The position numbers and the translations under genes were made by a program. From Mycobacteriales bacterium (lineage in GTDB: Bacteria; Actinomycetota; Actinomycetes; JAFAQI01; DASSKL01), in contig DASSKL010000071.1 in assembly GCA_035690485.1 (NCBI GenBank), positions 1 through 64,000 on the forward strand: 64,000 nucleotides of DNA. The letters run 5' to 3'. The notes beneath the pieces were generated by a model that was given only the letters and a program-made list of their open reading frames with translations, had not been told where the DNA came from and did no database searches. Each line of letters starts with the position of its first letter. Position 1 is the stretch's first letter. Of this stretch, positions 44,779 to 53,661 are shown in pieces.

Positions 44779-46500
44779 ATGGCACGCACGCGAGACCAGC
44801 TCGTCCAGGAGCTCACCGCACCGGGCGGCCCGTTCGAGATCGTCGAGAAGCCGGTGCGCGGCGTCCCCCTGCGGGTCTACACGATGCCGCCGCGCACGCT
44901 GCGCGACGTCGTCATGTCGATGGAGCAGCACGCCGACCGCGACTACCTCGTCTACCGCGGTGAGCGCTGGACCTTCGGCGACGGGCTGCGGATCATCGCC
45001 GGCCTGGCCACCCACCTGCGCGAGCAGTACGGCGTACGGCGGGGCGACCGGGTCGCCATCGCGATGCGCAACTATCCCGAGTGGCCGTTCGCGTTCTGGG
45101 CCTGCCAGGTGCTCGGCGCGGTCGCCGTACCCCTCAACGCCTGGTGGACCGGACCGGAGCTGGCCTACGCGCTGGGCGACTCCGGGGCCGTCGCGCTGTT
45201 CGCCGACGGGGAGCGGGTCGAGCGGCTGCAGCCCGAGCGCGCCGGTCTGCCACAGCTGCGCCACGTCGTCTGCGTCCGCGGTGACACGGCCCACAGCGAC
45301 ACCCACCCGTGGCAGGACGTGCTCGATGCGCTGGACCCGGGCGCGACGTTGCCCGACCCGGACATCGACACCGACGACGACGCCACGATCATGTACACCT
45401 CCGGCACGACCGGCGTGCCGAAGGGTGCCGTCGCCACCCACCGCAACCACTGCACCAACCTGCTCAACACCGCTTTGCTCGGCGCCGTGAACGCCGTGCT
45501 CGCCGCGCCCGACGGTGCCGCTCCGCAGGCGCCGGCGGCGCCGGCCCAGCCGGCGTCGCTGCAGACGTTCCCGCTGTTCCACATCGGCGGGCTGACGGGG
45601 CTCTACGTCAACACCGCGTTCGGCGGCAAGATCGTGCTGCAGTACAAGTGGGACACCGCGGAGGCGCTCGATCTCATCGAGCAGGAGGGCATCACCGGCC
45701 TCGCGCTGGTGCCGACCCTGCTGCGCCGGCTGCTGGAGTCACCGGAGATCGAGAAGCGTGACCTGTCGACGCTGGGCGGCATCTCGTCGGGCGGTGCACC
45801 GGTGCCCGCCGACCTGATCACCCGCATCGAGTCCGACTTCGAGCGCAAGGTCGCCCCCGCCAACGGCTACGGGCTCACCGAGACGACCTCGGCGGTCATC
45901 GTCAACGCGGCCGACATGTACTTCGCGCACCCCGACAGCATCGGGCGCCCGGTGCCCGGCACCGACGTCCGGGTCGTGGAGCCGGGCGGCGACGACGTGC
46001 CCACCGGCGAGGTGGGCGAGCTCTGGGTGCGCGGCCCCAACGTGGTGCGCGGCTACTGGAACAAGCCCGAGGCGACGGCCGAGGCCTTCACCGACGGGTG
46101 GTTCCACACCGGCGACCTGGGCTACGTCGACGCCGACGGCTTCGTCTACGTCGTCGACCGGCTCAAGGACGTCGTCCTGCGCGGCGGCGAGAACGTCTAC
46201 TGCGCCGAGGTCGAGGCGGTGCTCTACCAGCACCCCGCGGTCTACGACGCCGCCGTCATCGGCGTGCCGCACCCGAGCCTCGGCGAGGAGGTCGCCGCGG
46301 TGGTGCAGCCGCGCCCGGGCAGCGACCTCGGCGCCGACGAGGTCCGGCGTTACGCGGCGCAGCACCTGGCGGCGTTCAAGGTGCCCGTGCACGTCTTCGT
46401 GCAGCGCGAGGACCTGCCTCGCAACGCCGCCGGCAAGGTGCTCAAGCGCGAGCTGCGGGAGCGGGTGACGCAGCCGGCGGGGCTGACGCCCGGCGCCTAG
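44779..46500 (+). CDS. Acyl-CoA synthetase (AMP-forming)
   Basis: A 573-residue ANL-superfamily ligase. The P-loop YTSGTTGVPKGAV (near 205), GYGLTETT, the hinge YVVDRLKDVVLRGGENVYCAEVE, and the C-terminal catalytic Lys in NAAGKVLKREL are all present. It activates a carboxylic acid to its CoA thioester via an acyl-AMP. In this group the acid could come from the BVMO/esterase or lactonase. A GGAGG site precedes the ATG. The TAG stop overlaps the convergent MerR stop through CTAG. Confidence 0.9.
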   Translation: MARTRDQLVQELTAPGGPFEIVEKPVRGVPLRVYTMPPRTLRDVVMSMEQHADRDYLVYRGERWTFGDGLRIIAGLATHLREQYGVRRGDRVAIAMRNYPEWPFAFWACQVLGAVAVPLNAWWTGPELAYALGDSGAVALFADGERVERLQPERAGLPQLRHVVCVRGDTAHSDTHPWQDVLDALDPGATLPDPDIDTDDDATIMYTSGTTGVPKGAVATHRNHCTNLLNTALLGAVNAVLAAPDGAAPQAPAAPAQPASLQTFPLFHIGGLTGLYVNTAFGGKIVLQYKWDTAEALDLIEQEGITGLALVPTLLRRLLESPEIEKRDLSTLGGISSGGAPVPADLITRIESDFERKVAPANGYGLTETTSAVIVNAADMYFAHPDSIGRPVPGTDVRVVEPGGDDVPTGEVGELWVRGPNVVRGYWNKPEATAEAFTDGWFHTGDLGYVDADGFVYVVDRLKDVVLRGGENVYCAEVEAVLYQHPAVYDAAVIGVPHPSLGEEVAAVVQPRPGSDLGADEVRRYAAQHLAAFKVPVHVFVQREDLPRNAAGKVLKRELRERVTQPAGLTPGA

Positions 46501-47309
46501 CCCGTCACCGGCCAGCAGACCTCGGTGGTGTGCGCGAGCAGGTCGTCCGGGTCGCCGGTCGGCAGGTAGTACTCCCGGATCGGCCCCGCCGCGCCGGTCG
46601 CCCGCTCGAGCACCCAGGTGCCGAGCGTGCCGTAGGTCCGGTCGAGATCGCCGAACGGCCCGTCGTGCACGAGCACCGCGACGTCGACGCCCGGCACCTC
46701 GGCGTACGTCACGCGCGGCGGCAGGGCCGACGCCGGCGCCGCGTCGACCGGGACGAACACGACCACGTCTCCCTCCTCGTCCTCGAAGAACTCGCGCGGG
46801 AACAATGCGCCGTCGGGACCGCTGCGCGTCGCCGCACTGCCGGCCAGAGTCCGGTGCAGCAGGGTGAACGCCTCCATCCACCACGCCACGGCCTGCTCCG
46901 CCGGCACGTGCTCGGCGACCATCAGCGCCGGGGTCGCCGGGAGGTGGCGCCGCTGCACCCGCTCGTCGTCGCGCGGCTGCTCCAGCAGCGAGCGCAGCGA
47001 CGCGACGGTCTGCTGGGTCTCCTGCAGACGCTCCTCCATCCGGCGCAGGTGCGCGACGAGTGCGGCATCGCGCCGGGACGGGTCCGGCGCCTGCACGATC
47101 TCGCGCACGTCGTCGAGCGGCATGCCCAGGTCGCGCAGCCGCCGGATCATCTGGGCGGTGCCGACCTGGTCGGGCGTGTAGAACCGGTAGCCGGTCGACG
47201 CGTCGATCTCGGCCGGGTCGAGCACGCCGACGTCGTGGTAGTGCCGCAACGCCTTGACGCTGAGATAGGTCATCCGCGAGAAGTCGCCGATCGACAGCTT
47301 GGTCGTCAT
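46497..47309 (-). CDS. MerR family regulator with effector-binding domain
   Basis: A 270-residue activator. The N-terminal winged helix (SIGDFSRMTYLSVKALRHYHDVGVL) is followed by a dimerising coiled coil (about 75-115) and a GyrI-like drug-binding domain (about 120-268, ending DLLAHTTEVCW), as in BmrR/TipA-type multidrug sensors. It diverges from an MFS exporter and both promoters carry 19-bp spacers typical for MerR control, so it likely senses a drug and turns on the pump and itself. The ATG appears to be the first base of the mRNA. Confidence 0.9.
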   Translation of the reverse strand: MTTKLSIGDFSRMTYLSVKALRHYHDVGVLDPAEIDASTGYRFYTPDQVGTAQMIRRLRDLGMPLDDVREIVQAPDPSRRDAALVAHLRRMEERLQETQQTVASLRSLLEQPRDDERVQRRHLPATPALMVAEHVPAEQAVAWWMEAFTLLHRTLAGSAATRSGPDGALFPREFFEDEEGDVVVFVPVDAAPASALPPRVTYAEVPGVDVAVLVHDGPFGDLDRTYGTLGTWVLERATGAAGPIREYYLPTGDPDDLLAHTTEVCWPVTG

Positions 47310-47315
47310 GGGCAC

Positions 47316-47346
47316 ACGGTGGACTCTCCCGTAGGGGGAGGGTCAA
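47316..47346 (-). promoter_or_regulatory. MerR-type promoter of the regulator gene (19-bp spacer)
   Basis: Read on the minus strand: -35 TTGACC, a 19-base spacer that holds a dyad (CTCCCCCTACGGGAG), -10-like CACCGT, six bases, then the MerR ATG. The long spacer is the signature of promoters that MerR proteins untwist. A leaderless transcript is implied. Confidence 0.75.
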
Positions 47347-47374
47347 GTGCGCGCGACGCCGCGAGATTCGCTGC

Positions 47375-47405
47375 TTGACTCTCCCGTTGGGGGAGGCCCG
47401 ACAAC
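47375..47405 (+). promoter_or_regulatory. MerR-type promoter of the MFS exporter gene (19-bp spacer)
   Basis: The sequence shows -35 TTGACT, a 19-base spacer with the same dyad (CTCCCGTTGGGGGAG), a weak -10 GACAAC, six bases, then the ATG of the exporter. It mirrors the promoter on the other strand 28 bases away. Confidence 0.75.
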
Positions 47406-47411
47406 GGCTGC

Positions 47412-48866
47412 ATGACAGACATCGCTCCCGTGGCCACCCGCGTCACCGCTCCCCGCACGGTTACCGGCAGGCTCGCCGACCTGCGCGCCAGCCGCTGGCT
47501 GCCGCTCCCGGTGCTGCTCGCCGGCACCTGCCTCATCGTCCTCGACTTCTTCATCGTCAACGTCGCGATGCCGGCGCTGCAGCGCGAGCTGCACGCGGGC
47601 ACGTCCGCGCTCGAGTGGGTCGTCGCCGGCTACGGCCTGACATTCGCGGTGTTCCTGCTCGCCGCCGGTCGGCTCGGCGACCGCATCGGTCGCCGGCGGA
47701 TGTTCGGTCTCGGCGTCGGGGTGTTCACCGCCGCGTCGCTGGCGTGCGGCCTGGCCCCGTCGGCCGAGGTGCTCGTGCTGGCCCGGCTGGTGCAGGGCCT
47801 CGGCGGCGCGATGATCTCGCCCACGGTCCTCGCCCTTCTCGGGACGTTGTACGACGGAGCCGATCGCGCCAAGGCGATCGGCGCCTACGCCACGGTCATG
47901 GGCGTCGCGGCCGCCGGCGGCCAGCTGGTCGGTGGCGTGCTGCTGCACGTCGACCTCGCCGGCCTCGGCTGGCGCACGGTATTCCTCATCAACGTGCCGG
48001 TCGGCGTGCTCGTGCTGGCGCTGCTGCGCAGCAGCGTGCCGGCCTCGCGGCCCACGGCGCGGGTGAGAGTCGACGTGGTCGGCCTGCTGCTCGCGACCCT
48101 GGCGCTGACCGCGCTGGTCTTTCCGCTCGTCGACGACCCGGCGCGCGGCTGGCCGGTCTGGTCGTTCGTCTCGCTCGCGGCGGCACCGCTGCTGGGCGCG
48201 GACTTCCTGCTCTGGCAGCGCCGGCTGGTGCGCCGCGGCGGGTCCCCGCTGCTGGTGCCGGCGTGGTTCCGCGAGCGGCACTTCAGCATCGGCATGGTCA
48301 CGCAGTTCGCGTTCTGGTGCGGGCAGGCGTCGTACTTCCTCGTGCTCGCGCTCTACCTCCAGCTCGGCCGGGGGTTGACGGCGCTGCAGGCCGGTGCGGT
48401 CTTCTCGGTCCTGGCTGCGGCGTACCTCCTCGCCTCGATGCGGTCAGCCACGCTCGTCGCGCGGTTCGGTCGCGCGGTCGTCGTCGACGGCGCCCTGGCG
48501 CTGGCGCTGGGCCACGTCGCCACCGTGCTCGCCGTCGCCGAGGCCGGCGGCTCGGTGCTTGCGCTCGTGCCCGGCCTGCTGCTCGCCGGCGCCGGCATGG
48601 GCCTGTGCCTGGCGCCGATCACCACGATCGTGCTGACGAGCATCGACCCCGCCCGCGCCGGGGCGGTGGGCGGGCTGCTGTCGACGATGCAGCAGATCGG
48701 CAACGCCGTCGGCGTGGCCGTCATCGGCCTGGTGTTCTTCGGCAGCGCCGACCAGGGCTACCCGCACGCGTTCGCGCTCAGCACCGGCCTGCTCGCGATC
48801 CTGCTGTGCGGCGTCGCGGGTTGCGCGCGGCTGCTGCCCGGCGACCAGGGGCGCGACGGCGCGTGA
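47412..48866 (+). CDS. MFS drug exporter, DHA2 (14-helix) type
   Basis: A 484-residue proton-driven efflux pump with about 14 hydrophobic segments. The MFS signature between helices 2 and 3 is ADGRLGDRIGRRRMFGLG-like (GRLGDRIGRRRMF), and LDFFIVNVAMPALQREL is typical of EmrB/QacA-type pumps. The divergent MerR regulator with a drug-binding domain strongly suggests that it exports the compound sensed by that regulator. Confidence 0.9.
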   Translation: MTDIAPVATRVTAPRTVTGRLADLRASRWLPLPVLLAGTCLIVLDFFIVNVAMPALQRELHAGTSALEWVVAGYGLTFAVFLLAAGRLGDRIGRRRMFGLGVGVFTAASLACGLAPSAEVLVLARLVQGLGGAMISPTVLALLGTLYDGADRAKAIGAYATVMGVAAAGGQLVGGVLLHVDLAGLGWRTVFLINVPVGVLVLALLRSSVPASRPTARVRVDVVGLLLATLALTALVFPLVDDPARGWPVWSFVSLAAAPLLGADFLLWQRRLVRRGGSPLLVPAWFRERHFSIGMVTQFAFWCGQASYFLVLALYLQLGRGLTALQAGAVFSVLAAAYLLASMRSATLVARFGRAVVVDGALALALGHVATVLAVAEAGGSVLALVPGLLLAGAGMGLCLAPITTIVLTSIDPARAGAVGGLLSTMQQIGNAVGVAVIGLVFFGSADQGYPHAFALSTGLLAILLCGVAGCARLLPGDQGRDGA

Positions 48867-48907
48867 GGTGCGCTAATACGGTTGCCGGCGCTCGGCAGGA
48901 TGGCGGC

Positions 48908-49582
48908 ATGAGCGATCCGTCGACCGTCCACATCCTGCGCGTCTTCACCGACGTCGACGGGCGCCACGGCAATGCGCTCGGCGTGGTGCTCGACACCGCG
49001 GGCATGCCCGACGACCGGTGTCAGGAGATCGCCCGAGATCTGGCGTTCAGCGAGACCGTCTTCGTCGACGACCCCGCCCGCGGGGCGTGCCGCATCTTCA
49101 CGCCGGCCGTGCAGCTGCCGTTCGCCGGCCACCCGATGGTCGGCACCGCCTGGCTGCTCGCGCACGAGGGAGGCGGCCCCGACAATCTGCGTCCGCCGGC
49201 CGGCGCCGTGCGTTACGGCCACGACGGCGACGACTGGTGGGTGCAGGCGCAGGTCGCCTGGTGCCCGGCCTGGGGGTTGCGTCAGCTGGCTTCCGCGGCG
49301 GAGGTGCTCGCGGCCGCCGCCCCCACCGACCACGCTCACGACCTCGTGTGGGCGTGGGCCGACCGCGCCGAAGGCGCGGTGCGCGCCCGGGTCTTCGCCG
49401 CCGACCTCGGCGTGGTCGAGGACGAGGCCACCGGTTCCGCCGCCATCCCCCTCGCGGCGCACCTCGGGCGTCGCATCGTCATCACCCAGGGCGTGGGCTC
49501 GCGGCTGGTCGCCGAGCCGACCGGCGACGGATCGGCGCGGGTCGCCGGCCGCGTCGTGCTCGACGGCCAGCGGGTTCTCTGA
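48908..49582 (+). CDS. PhzF family isomerase-like protein, short form
   Basis: A 224-residue PhzF-type protein. The catalytic Glu region AFSETVFVD and the FTPAVQLPFAGHPMVGTAWLL segment near the N-terminus, and DEATGSAAIPLAAHL near the C-terminus, are conserved. Family members are usually 260-300 residues, so the linker between the two lobes is shortened. PhzF isomerises a dihydro-anthranilate in phenazine synthesis, but most homologues have other, mostly unknown roles. CAGGAT six bases before the ATG suggests a leaderless start. Confidence 0.8.
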   Translation: MSDPSTVHILRVFTDVDGRHGNALGVVLDTAGMPDDRCQEIARDLAFSETVFVDDPARGACRIFTPAVQLPFAGHPMVGTAWLLAHEGGGPDNLRPPAGAVRYGHDGDDWWVQAQVAWCPAWGLRQLASAAEVLAAAAPTDHAHDLVWAWADRAEGAVRARVFAADLGVVEDEATGSAAIPLAAHLGRRIVITQGVGSRLVAEPTGDGSARVAGRVVLDGQRVL

Positions 49583-49685
49583 GCCCGACGTCTACGCCGC
49601 CCCGACGTGGCCGCCGACGAACGCGGTCGGGAGACTGGCCGTCAGGTGGCTCGGCCGTGGGGGCCGGCCGGATCGGAGGCACCCG

Positions 49686-50492
49686 GTGAGCACTGTCCGC
49701 GTCGAGCGCGAGCGGCCCGAGATCGCGGTCGTCACCCTGGACCGACCCGACCGGCTCAACGCGATGAACCACGACCTGGTGTCGGACCTGCACGCGGCCC
49801 TCGACGAGCTCGCCGCGGACCTGACCTGCCGGGTGGTCATCCTCACCGGTGCCGGACGGGGGTTCTGCGCCGGGCTGGACCTGAAGGGGGCCGGGCAGGC
49901 ACCGCACACCGAGGGGCTCGGCCGCGCCGCCGCCGGGATGCGCTCGCAGCAGCACATCGCGGCGCTCGTGCCGCGGCTGCGGTCGATGCCGCAACCGGTC
50001 ATCGCCGCGGTCAACGGCGCGGCCGCCGGCGGCGGGCTGGCGCTCGCCCTCGCCTCCGACGTACGCATCGCGTCGGCCTCGGCGAAGTTCAACGTCGCCT
50101 TCGTGCGCATCGGGTTGTCCGGCTGCGACATCGGGGTCAGCTGGCTGCTGCCCCGGCTGATCGGGGCGACCCGCGCCTTCGAGCTCATGCTGACCGGGCG
50201 GATCATCGACGCGGCGGAGGCCGACCGGATCGGTCTGGTCGTCCGCGTCGTCGCCGACGACGAGCTGATGGGCGCGGCGATGCAGACCGCCGAGCTGATC
50301 TGCGCCAACTCGCCGTTCGGAATCTGGATGACCAAAGAGGTCATGTGGTCCAACCTGGAGACGCCCAGCCTGCACGCCGGCATCGACCTCGAGAACCGCA
50401 CGCAGATCCTGTCGTCGTTCACCGAGGACATGCAGGAGGCGCTGGCGGCGTTCCGCGACAAGCGCCCACCCCGCTTCGGCGGGATGGGCTGA
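49686..50492 (+). CDS. Enoyl-CoA hydratase/isomerase family protein
   Basis: A 268-residue crotonase with the loop GRGFCAGLDLK and NGAAAGGGLALALA. At the catalytic Glu position the LSGCDIGVSWLLPR segment has Asp instead, a pattern found in some crotonases whose reaction may differ from hydration. A GGAGG site precedes the GTG. It lies between PhzF and an exporter on the plus strand without tight coupling. Confidence 0.85.
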   Translation: MSTVRVERERPEIAVVTLDRPDRLNAMNHDLVSDLHAALDELAADLTCRVVILTGAGRGFCAGLDLKGAGQAPHTEGLGRAAAGMRSQQHIAALVPRLRSMPQPVIAAVNGAAAGGGLALALASDVRIASASAKFNVAFVRIGLSGCDIGVSWLLPRLIGATRAFELMLTGRIIDAAEADRIGLVVRVVADDELMGAAMQTAELICANSPFGIWMTKEVMWSNLETPSLHAGIDLENRTQILSSFTEDMQEALAAFRDKRPPRFGGMG

Positions 50493-50565
50493 ACCGGACA
50501 GGTCGGTGCCGCGGAATGGGGGCGCCGGGTCCGGAGTTGTCGGCGGGGAGCGATAGGGAGGGCCG

Positions 50566-52041
50566 GTGAGCCTGAGCGCACCGCAACGGCACGTCCCCGA
50601 CGGGATGATCCTGGCGCTGGTCTGCGCCGCGCAGTTCATGGTCGTGCTCGACGTGTCGGTGGTCAACGTCGCGCTGCCCTCCATCGGGCGCGAGCTGCAC
50701 TACACCGCCGGCGGCCTGCAGTGGGTCGTCAACGCCTATGTCCTGACATTCGCCGGTTTCCTGCTGCTCGGAGGCCGCATCGCCGACCTGTTCGGGCGCC
50801 GCCGCGTCTTCATCGGCGGCCTCGCGCTGTTCTCGATCGCGAGCCTGCTCGGCGGGCTGGCCCAGACGTCGACCGAGCTGACGATCGCCCGCGCCGTGCA
50901 GGGCGTCGGCGGTGCGGTGCTCTCGCCCGCCACCCTCACCGTGATCATGACGACGTTCGCCGAGGGCAAGGCCCGACACCGCGCGCTCGGCATGTGGAGC
51001 GCGGTGGCGGGCGCCGGCGGCGCGTTCGGCGGCATCATCGGCGGCGTCCTCACCAACTACCTCAGCTGGCGCTGGGTGCTGTTCGTCAACGTCCCGATCG
51101 GCGCCGCTGCGGTCGTCGCCGCGGTCGCCCTGCTCACCGAGACCCGCCGGAGGGAGGCGACGCGCGACATCGACGTCAGCGGTGCGGTCCTCGCGACCGT
51201 CGGCCTGGCCACCGTCGTCTACGCGATCGTCGGCACGACGACCCACCCGTGGGGCTCGGCGCGCACGATCGCGCTGCTGGCCGTCGGCATCGTGCTCCTC
51301 GGTGCCTTCCTGTTCAGCCAGGCCCGGCTGGCCAAGGCGCCGCTCATGCCACTGTCGCTGTTCCGCTCGCGGTCGGTGTCCGGCGCCAACGCGGTGATGC
51401 TGCTGTCGGGCATCGCGTTCTTCTCGATGTGGTACTTCCTGTCGCTCTACCTCCAGGACGTGCTCGGCTACGGCCCGCTGAAGGCCGGGCTGCTGTTCCT
51501 GCCGATGAGCGGCGCGATCATCATCGGCGCGCAGACCAGCGCGCGCCTCGTCACCCGAGTGGGAGTGCGCCCGGTGCTCACCACCGGCCTGCTACTGGCC
51601 ACCGGCGGGTTCGTCTGGCTGGCCGAGCTCGGCGCCGCCAGCGGCTACGTCTCCGGCGTGCTGGGCGGCAGCCTGCTCACCAGCCTCGGCATGGGGCTGT
51701 CGTTCACCCCGCTCGCCACCGCCGCGACGGCCGGGGTGCCGATGCACCAGGCCGGACTGGCCTCCGGCGTCCTCAACACCTCGCGGCAGGTCGGCGGCTC
51801 GCTGGGCCTCGCGATCCTCGCCACCATCGCCACCGACCGCACGCACGCGCTGCTCAGCGGAGCGCACACCGGCACCGGGGCCGCGCTCACCGCCGGCTAC
51901 GACCGGGCGTTCCTGGCTGCCGCGGTGGTCATGCTGGTGGCGGCCGCGGTGGCGGCGCTGGCGATCCCGGCCCTTCGGCGTACGCCGGAGGAGGAGGTCC
52001 GCACCGCGGTCGGCACCCCGACCCCGGTGCTCACCGACTGA
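50566..52041 (+). CDS. MFS drug exporter, DHA2 (EmrB/QacA) type
   Basis: A 491-residue transporter with about 14 hydrophobic segments. Signatures are VVLDVSVVNVALPSIGREL in helix 1, GGRIADLFGRRRVFIGG between helices 2 and 3, and GAGGAFGGIIGGVL in helix 5 (the antiporter motif C). Its relation to the other exporter in this window is one of family only. An AGGGAGGG site lies close before the GTG. No regulator is adjacent. Confidence 0.9.
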   Translation: MSLSAPQRHVPDGMILALVCAAQFMVVLDVSVVNVALPSIGRELHYTAGGLQWVVNAYVLTFAGFLLLGGRIADLFGRRRVFIGGLALFSIASLLGGLAQTSTELTIARAVQGVGGAVLSPATLTVIMTTFAEGKARHRALGMWSAVAGAGGAFGGIIGGVLTNYLSWRWVLFVNVPIGAAAVVAAVALLTETRRREATRDIDVSGAVLATVGLATVVYAIVGTTTHPWGSARTIALLAVGIVLLGAFLFSQARLAKAPLMPLSLFRSRSVSGANAVMLLSGIAFFSMWYFLSLYLQDVLGYGPLKAGLLFLPMSGAIIIGAQTSARLVTRVGVRPVLTTGLLLATGGFVWLAELGAASGYVSGVLGGSLLTSLGMGLSFTPLATAATAGVPMHQAGLASGVLNTSRQVGGSLGLAILATIATDRTHALLSGAHTGTGAALTAGYDRAFLAAAVVMLVAAAVAALAIPALRRTPEEEVRTAVGTPTPVLTD

Positions 52042-52053
52042 CCGAGGCCCGTC

Positions 52054-52941
52054 CTACGAGCCGAACCGCTGCTCGAGGTCGCGCACCTCGGTCATCCCGA
52101 TGAAGTCGGCGAACTCCTGCAGCGAGGGCAGCCCGTCGAGCGCGCCCGCGGGGGTGCCGTCGGCGCGCAGGGTCGCCAGCAGGCGGCGCATGCCGGCCGT
52201 CGCCGCGAGCAGCGTCCCGACCGGGAAGATCACCAGTCGGTAGCCCAGCTCGGTCAGCCGCGCCAGCGGCACGGGAGGCGTGCGGCCGCCTTCGGCCCAG
52301 TTGAACAGCAGCGGCACGCCGCGCAGGGTCGCCGCGATCGCCTCGACCTCGGCCTCGTCCTGCGGTGCCTCGACGAACAGCATGTCGGCGCCCGCCTCGG
52401 CGTAGGCCGCGGCCCGGCGCAGCGCACTCTCGAGCCCCTCCGGCGCGCGCGCGTCGGTGCGGGCGATGAGCAGGAAGTCGGGGTTGGTGCGGGCCGCGAC
52501 CGCCGCGCGGATCTTGGCGACCATGTCCTCCTGCGGCACCACGGCCTTGCCGGCGAGGTGCCCGCATCGCTTGGGCATCACCTGGTCCTCCAGGTGGATG
52601 CCGGCGACGCCCGCCTGCTCGTAGTCGCGGACCGTGCGGATGACGTTGATCGGGTTGCCGTAGCCGGTGTCCGCGTCGGCGACGACCGGTACGCCGACCG
52701 CACCGGCGATCGCGCGGGCGTTGTCGACCATCTCGCTTCCGGTGAGCAGGCCGATGTCCGGCCGGCCGAGCCGGGCGGCCGCGGTGCCGAACCCGGTCAT
52801 GTAGACGCAGTCGAACCCGGCCGCCTCGACCAGCCGCGCCGACAGCGCGTCGTAGGCGCCGGGTGCGAGGACCGGCGACTCGGACGCGAGCAGCTCGCGG
52901 AGCCGGCCGGCGGGCGCCCGGGGCTGCAGCAGGGCGGACAT
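52054..52941 (-). CDS. Isocitrate lyase/PEP mutase family enzyme (methylisocitrate-lyase-like)
   Basis: A 295-residue TIM barrel. It has YMTGFGTAAARLG, the metal site VVADADTGYGN, HLEDQ and the intact catalytic loop KRCGHLAGK with the Cys acid, so a lyase reaction on a substituted citrate or malate is likely. It belongs with 2-methylisocitrate lyase and oxaloacetate decarboxylase relatives. TACGGT eight bases before the ATG points to a leaderless start. It converges on the MFS gene with 12 bases between. Confidence 0.85.
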   Translation of the reverse strand: MSALLQPRAPAGRLRELLASESPVLAPGAYDALSARLVEAAGFDCVYMTGFGTAAARLGRPDIGLLTGSEMVDNARAIAGAVGVPVVADADTGYGNPINVIRTVRDYEQAGVAGIHLEDQVMPKRCGHLAGKAVVPQEDMVAKIRAAVAARTNPDFLLIARTDARAPEGLESALRRAAAYAEAGADMLFVEAPQDEAEVEAIAATLRGVPLLFNWAEGGRTPPVPLARLTELGYRLVIFPVGTLLAATAGMRRLLATLRADGTPAGALDGLPSLQEFADFIGMTEVRDLEQRFGS

Positions 52942-52960
52942 CGCTGCAGACCGTAACCCG

Positions 52961-53590
52961 TCAGCGTCCCGGCCGGAGCCGCCGGTGCAGCCGGTAGCCC
53001 GCGAACGCCAGCACCGCCACCGCGATCGCGACCCCGACGTAGACCTCGTCGTGGCGGAACGACCGGTAAAGGCTGTCGATGTGGCTTCCCGCGACGTAGC
53101 CGACGGTGAGCCAGACCGCGACCCAGAGCACGGCGCCGATCACGTTGAAGACGATGAAGCGGCGCCAGTGCATCTTGGCGATGCCGGCCACGATGCCGTT
53201 GGCCTGCCGCAGCCCCTCGACGAACCGGGCGATCGTCACGACCTTGCCGCCGTGCCGGGTGAAGAACTGCTCGGCCTTGTCGAGTCGCTTCTCGGTGAGG
53301 AACACCCGCCGGCCCCACCGCAGGACGAGCTGGCGCCCGCCGAAGTGACCGATCGCGAAGCCGACGTTGTCGCCGGCGATCGCCGCGAGTGTGGCGACTA
53401 CGCCGAGCACCACGATGTCGAGCCGGCCGGCGCCCGCGTAGACCGCCGCCGCGATGAGGATGGTCTCGCCCGGCACCGGGACGCCGAAGTCCTCGAGGAA
53501 CAGGAACAGCGCCACCGCGCCGTAGCCGTAGTGGTTCAGCGTCGGGGCCAGGGAGGCGAAGACGCCGGGAAGATGTGGCGAGCCGGTCAC
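52961..53590 (-). CDS. DedA family membrane protein
   Basis: A 209-residue DedA/VTT protein. It has the conserved FLEDFGVPVPGETILI, GDNVGFAIGHFGGR and ARFVEGLRQANGIVAGIAKM-like segments, with re-entrant loops and about four membrane spans. DedA proteins are now seen as lipid flippases, for example for undecaprenyl phosphate or phosphatidylethanolamine. The GTG used here gives a normal family length. It is a single gene 19 bases upstream of the isocitrate lyase family gene on the same strand, possibly co-transcribed. Confidence 0.9.
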   Translation of the reverse strand: MTGSPHLPGVFASLAPTLNHYGYGAVALFLFLEDFGVPVPGETILIAAAVYAGAGRLDIVVLGVVATLAAIAGDNVGFAIGHFGGRQLVLRWGRRVFLTEKRLDKAEQFFTRHGGKVVTIARFVEGLRQANGIVAGIAKMHWRRFIVFNVIGAVLWVAVWLTVGYVAGSHIDSLYRSFRHDEVYVGVAIAVAVLAFAGYRLHRRLRPGR

Positions 53591-53661
53591 CGCGGAAGAC
53601 CAGGCCGGGGCACGCACACGGCGTTGGTCGTGCCCAGGCCCCGTGGGGCCATGCCCGAATG

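Noticed and set aside
44779-52041. MFS exporters, PhzF and ligase read as an antibiotic biosynthetic cluster
   Set aside because: No polyketide, peptide or terpene synthase is present, gene spacing is loose and strands change; the exporters are better explained by MerR-type drug resistance.
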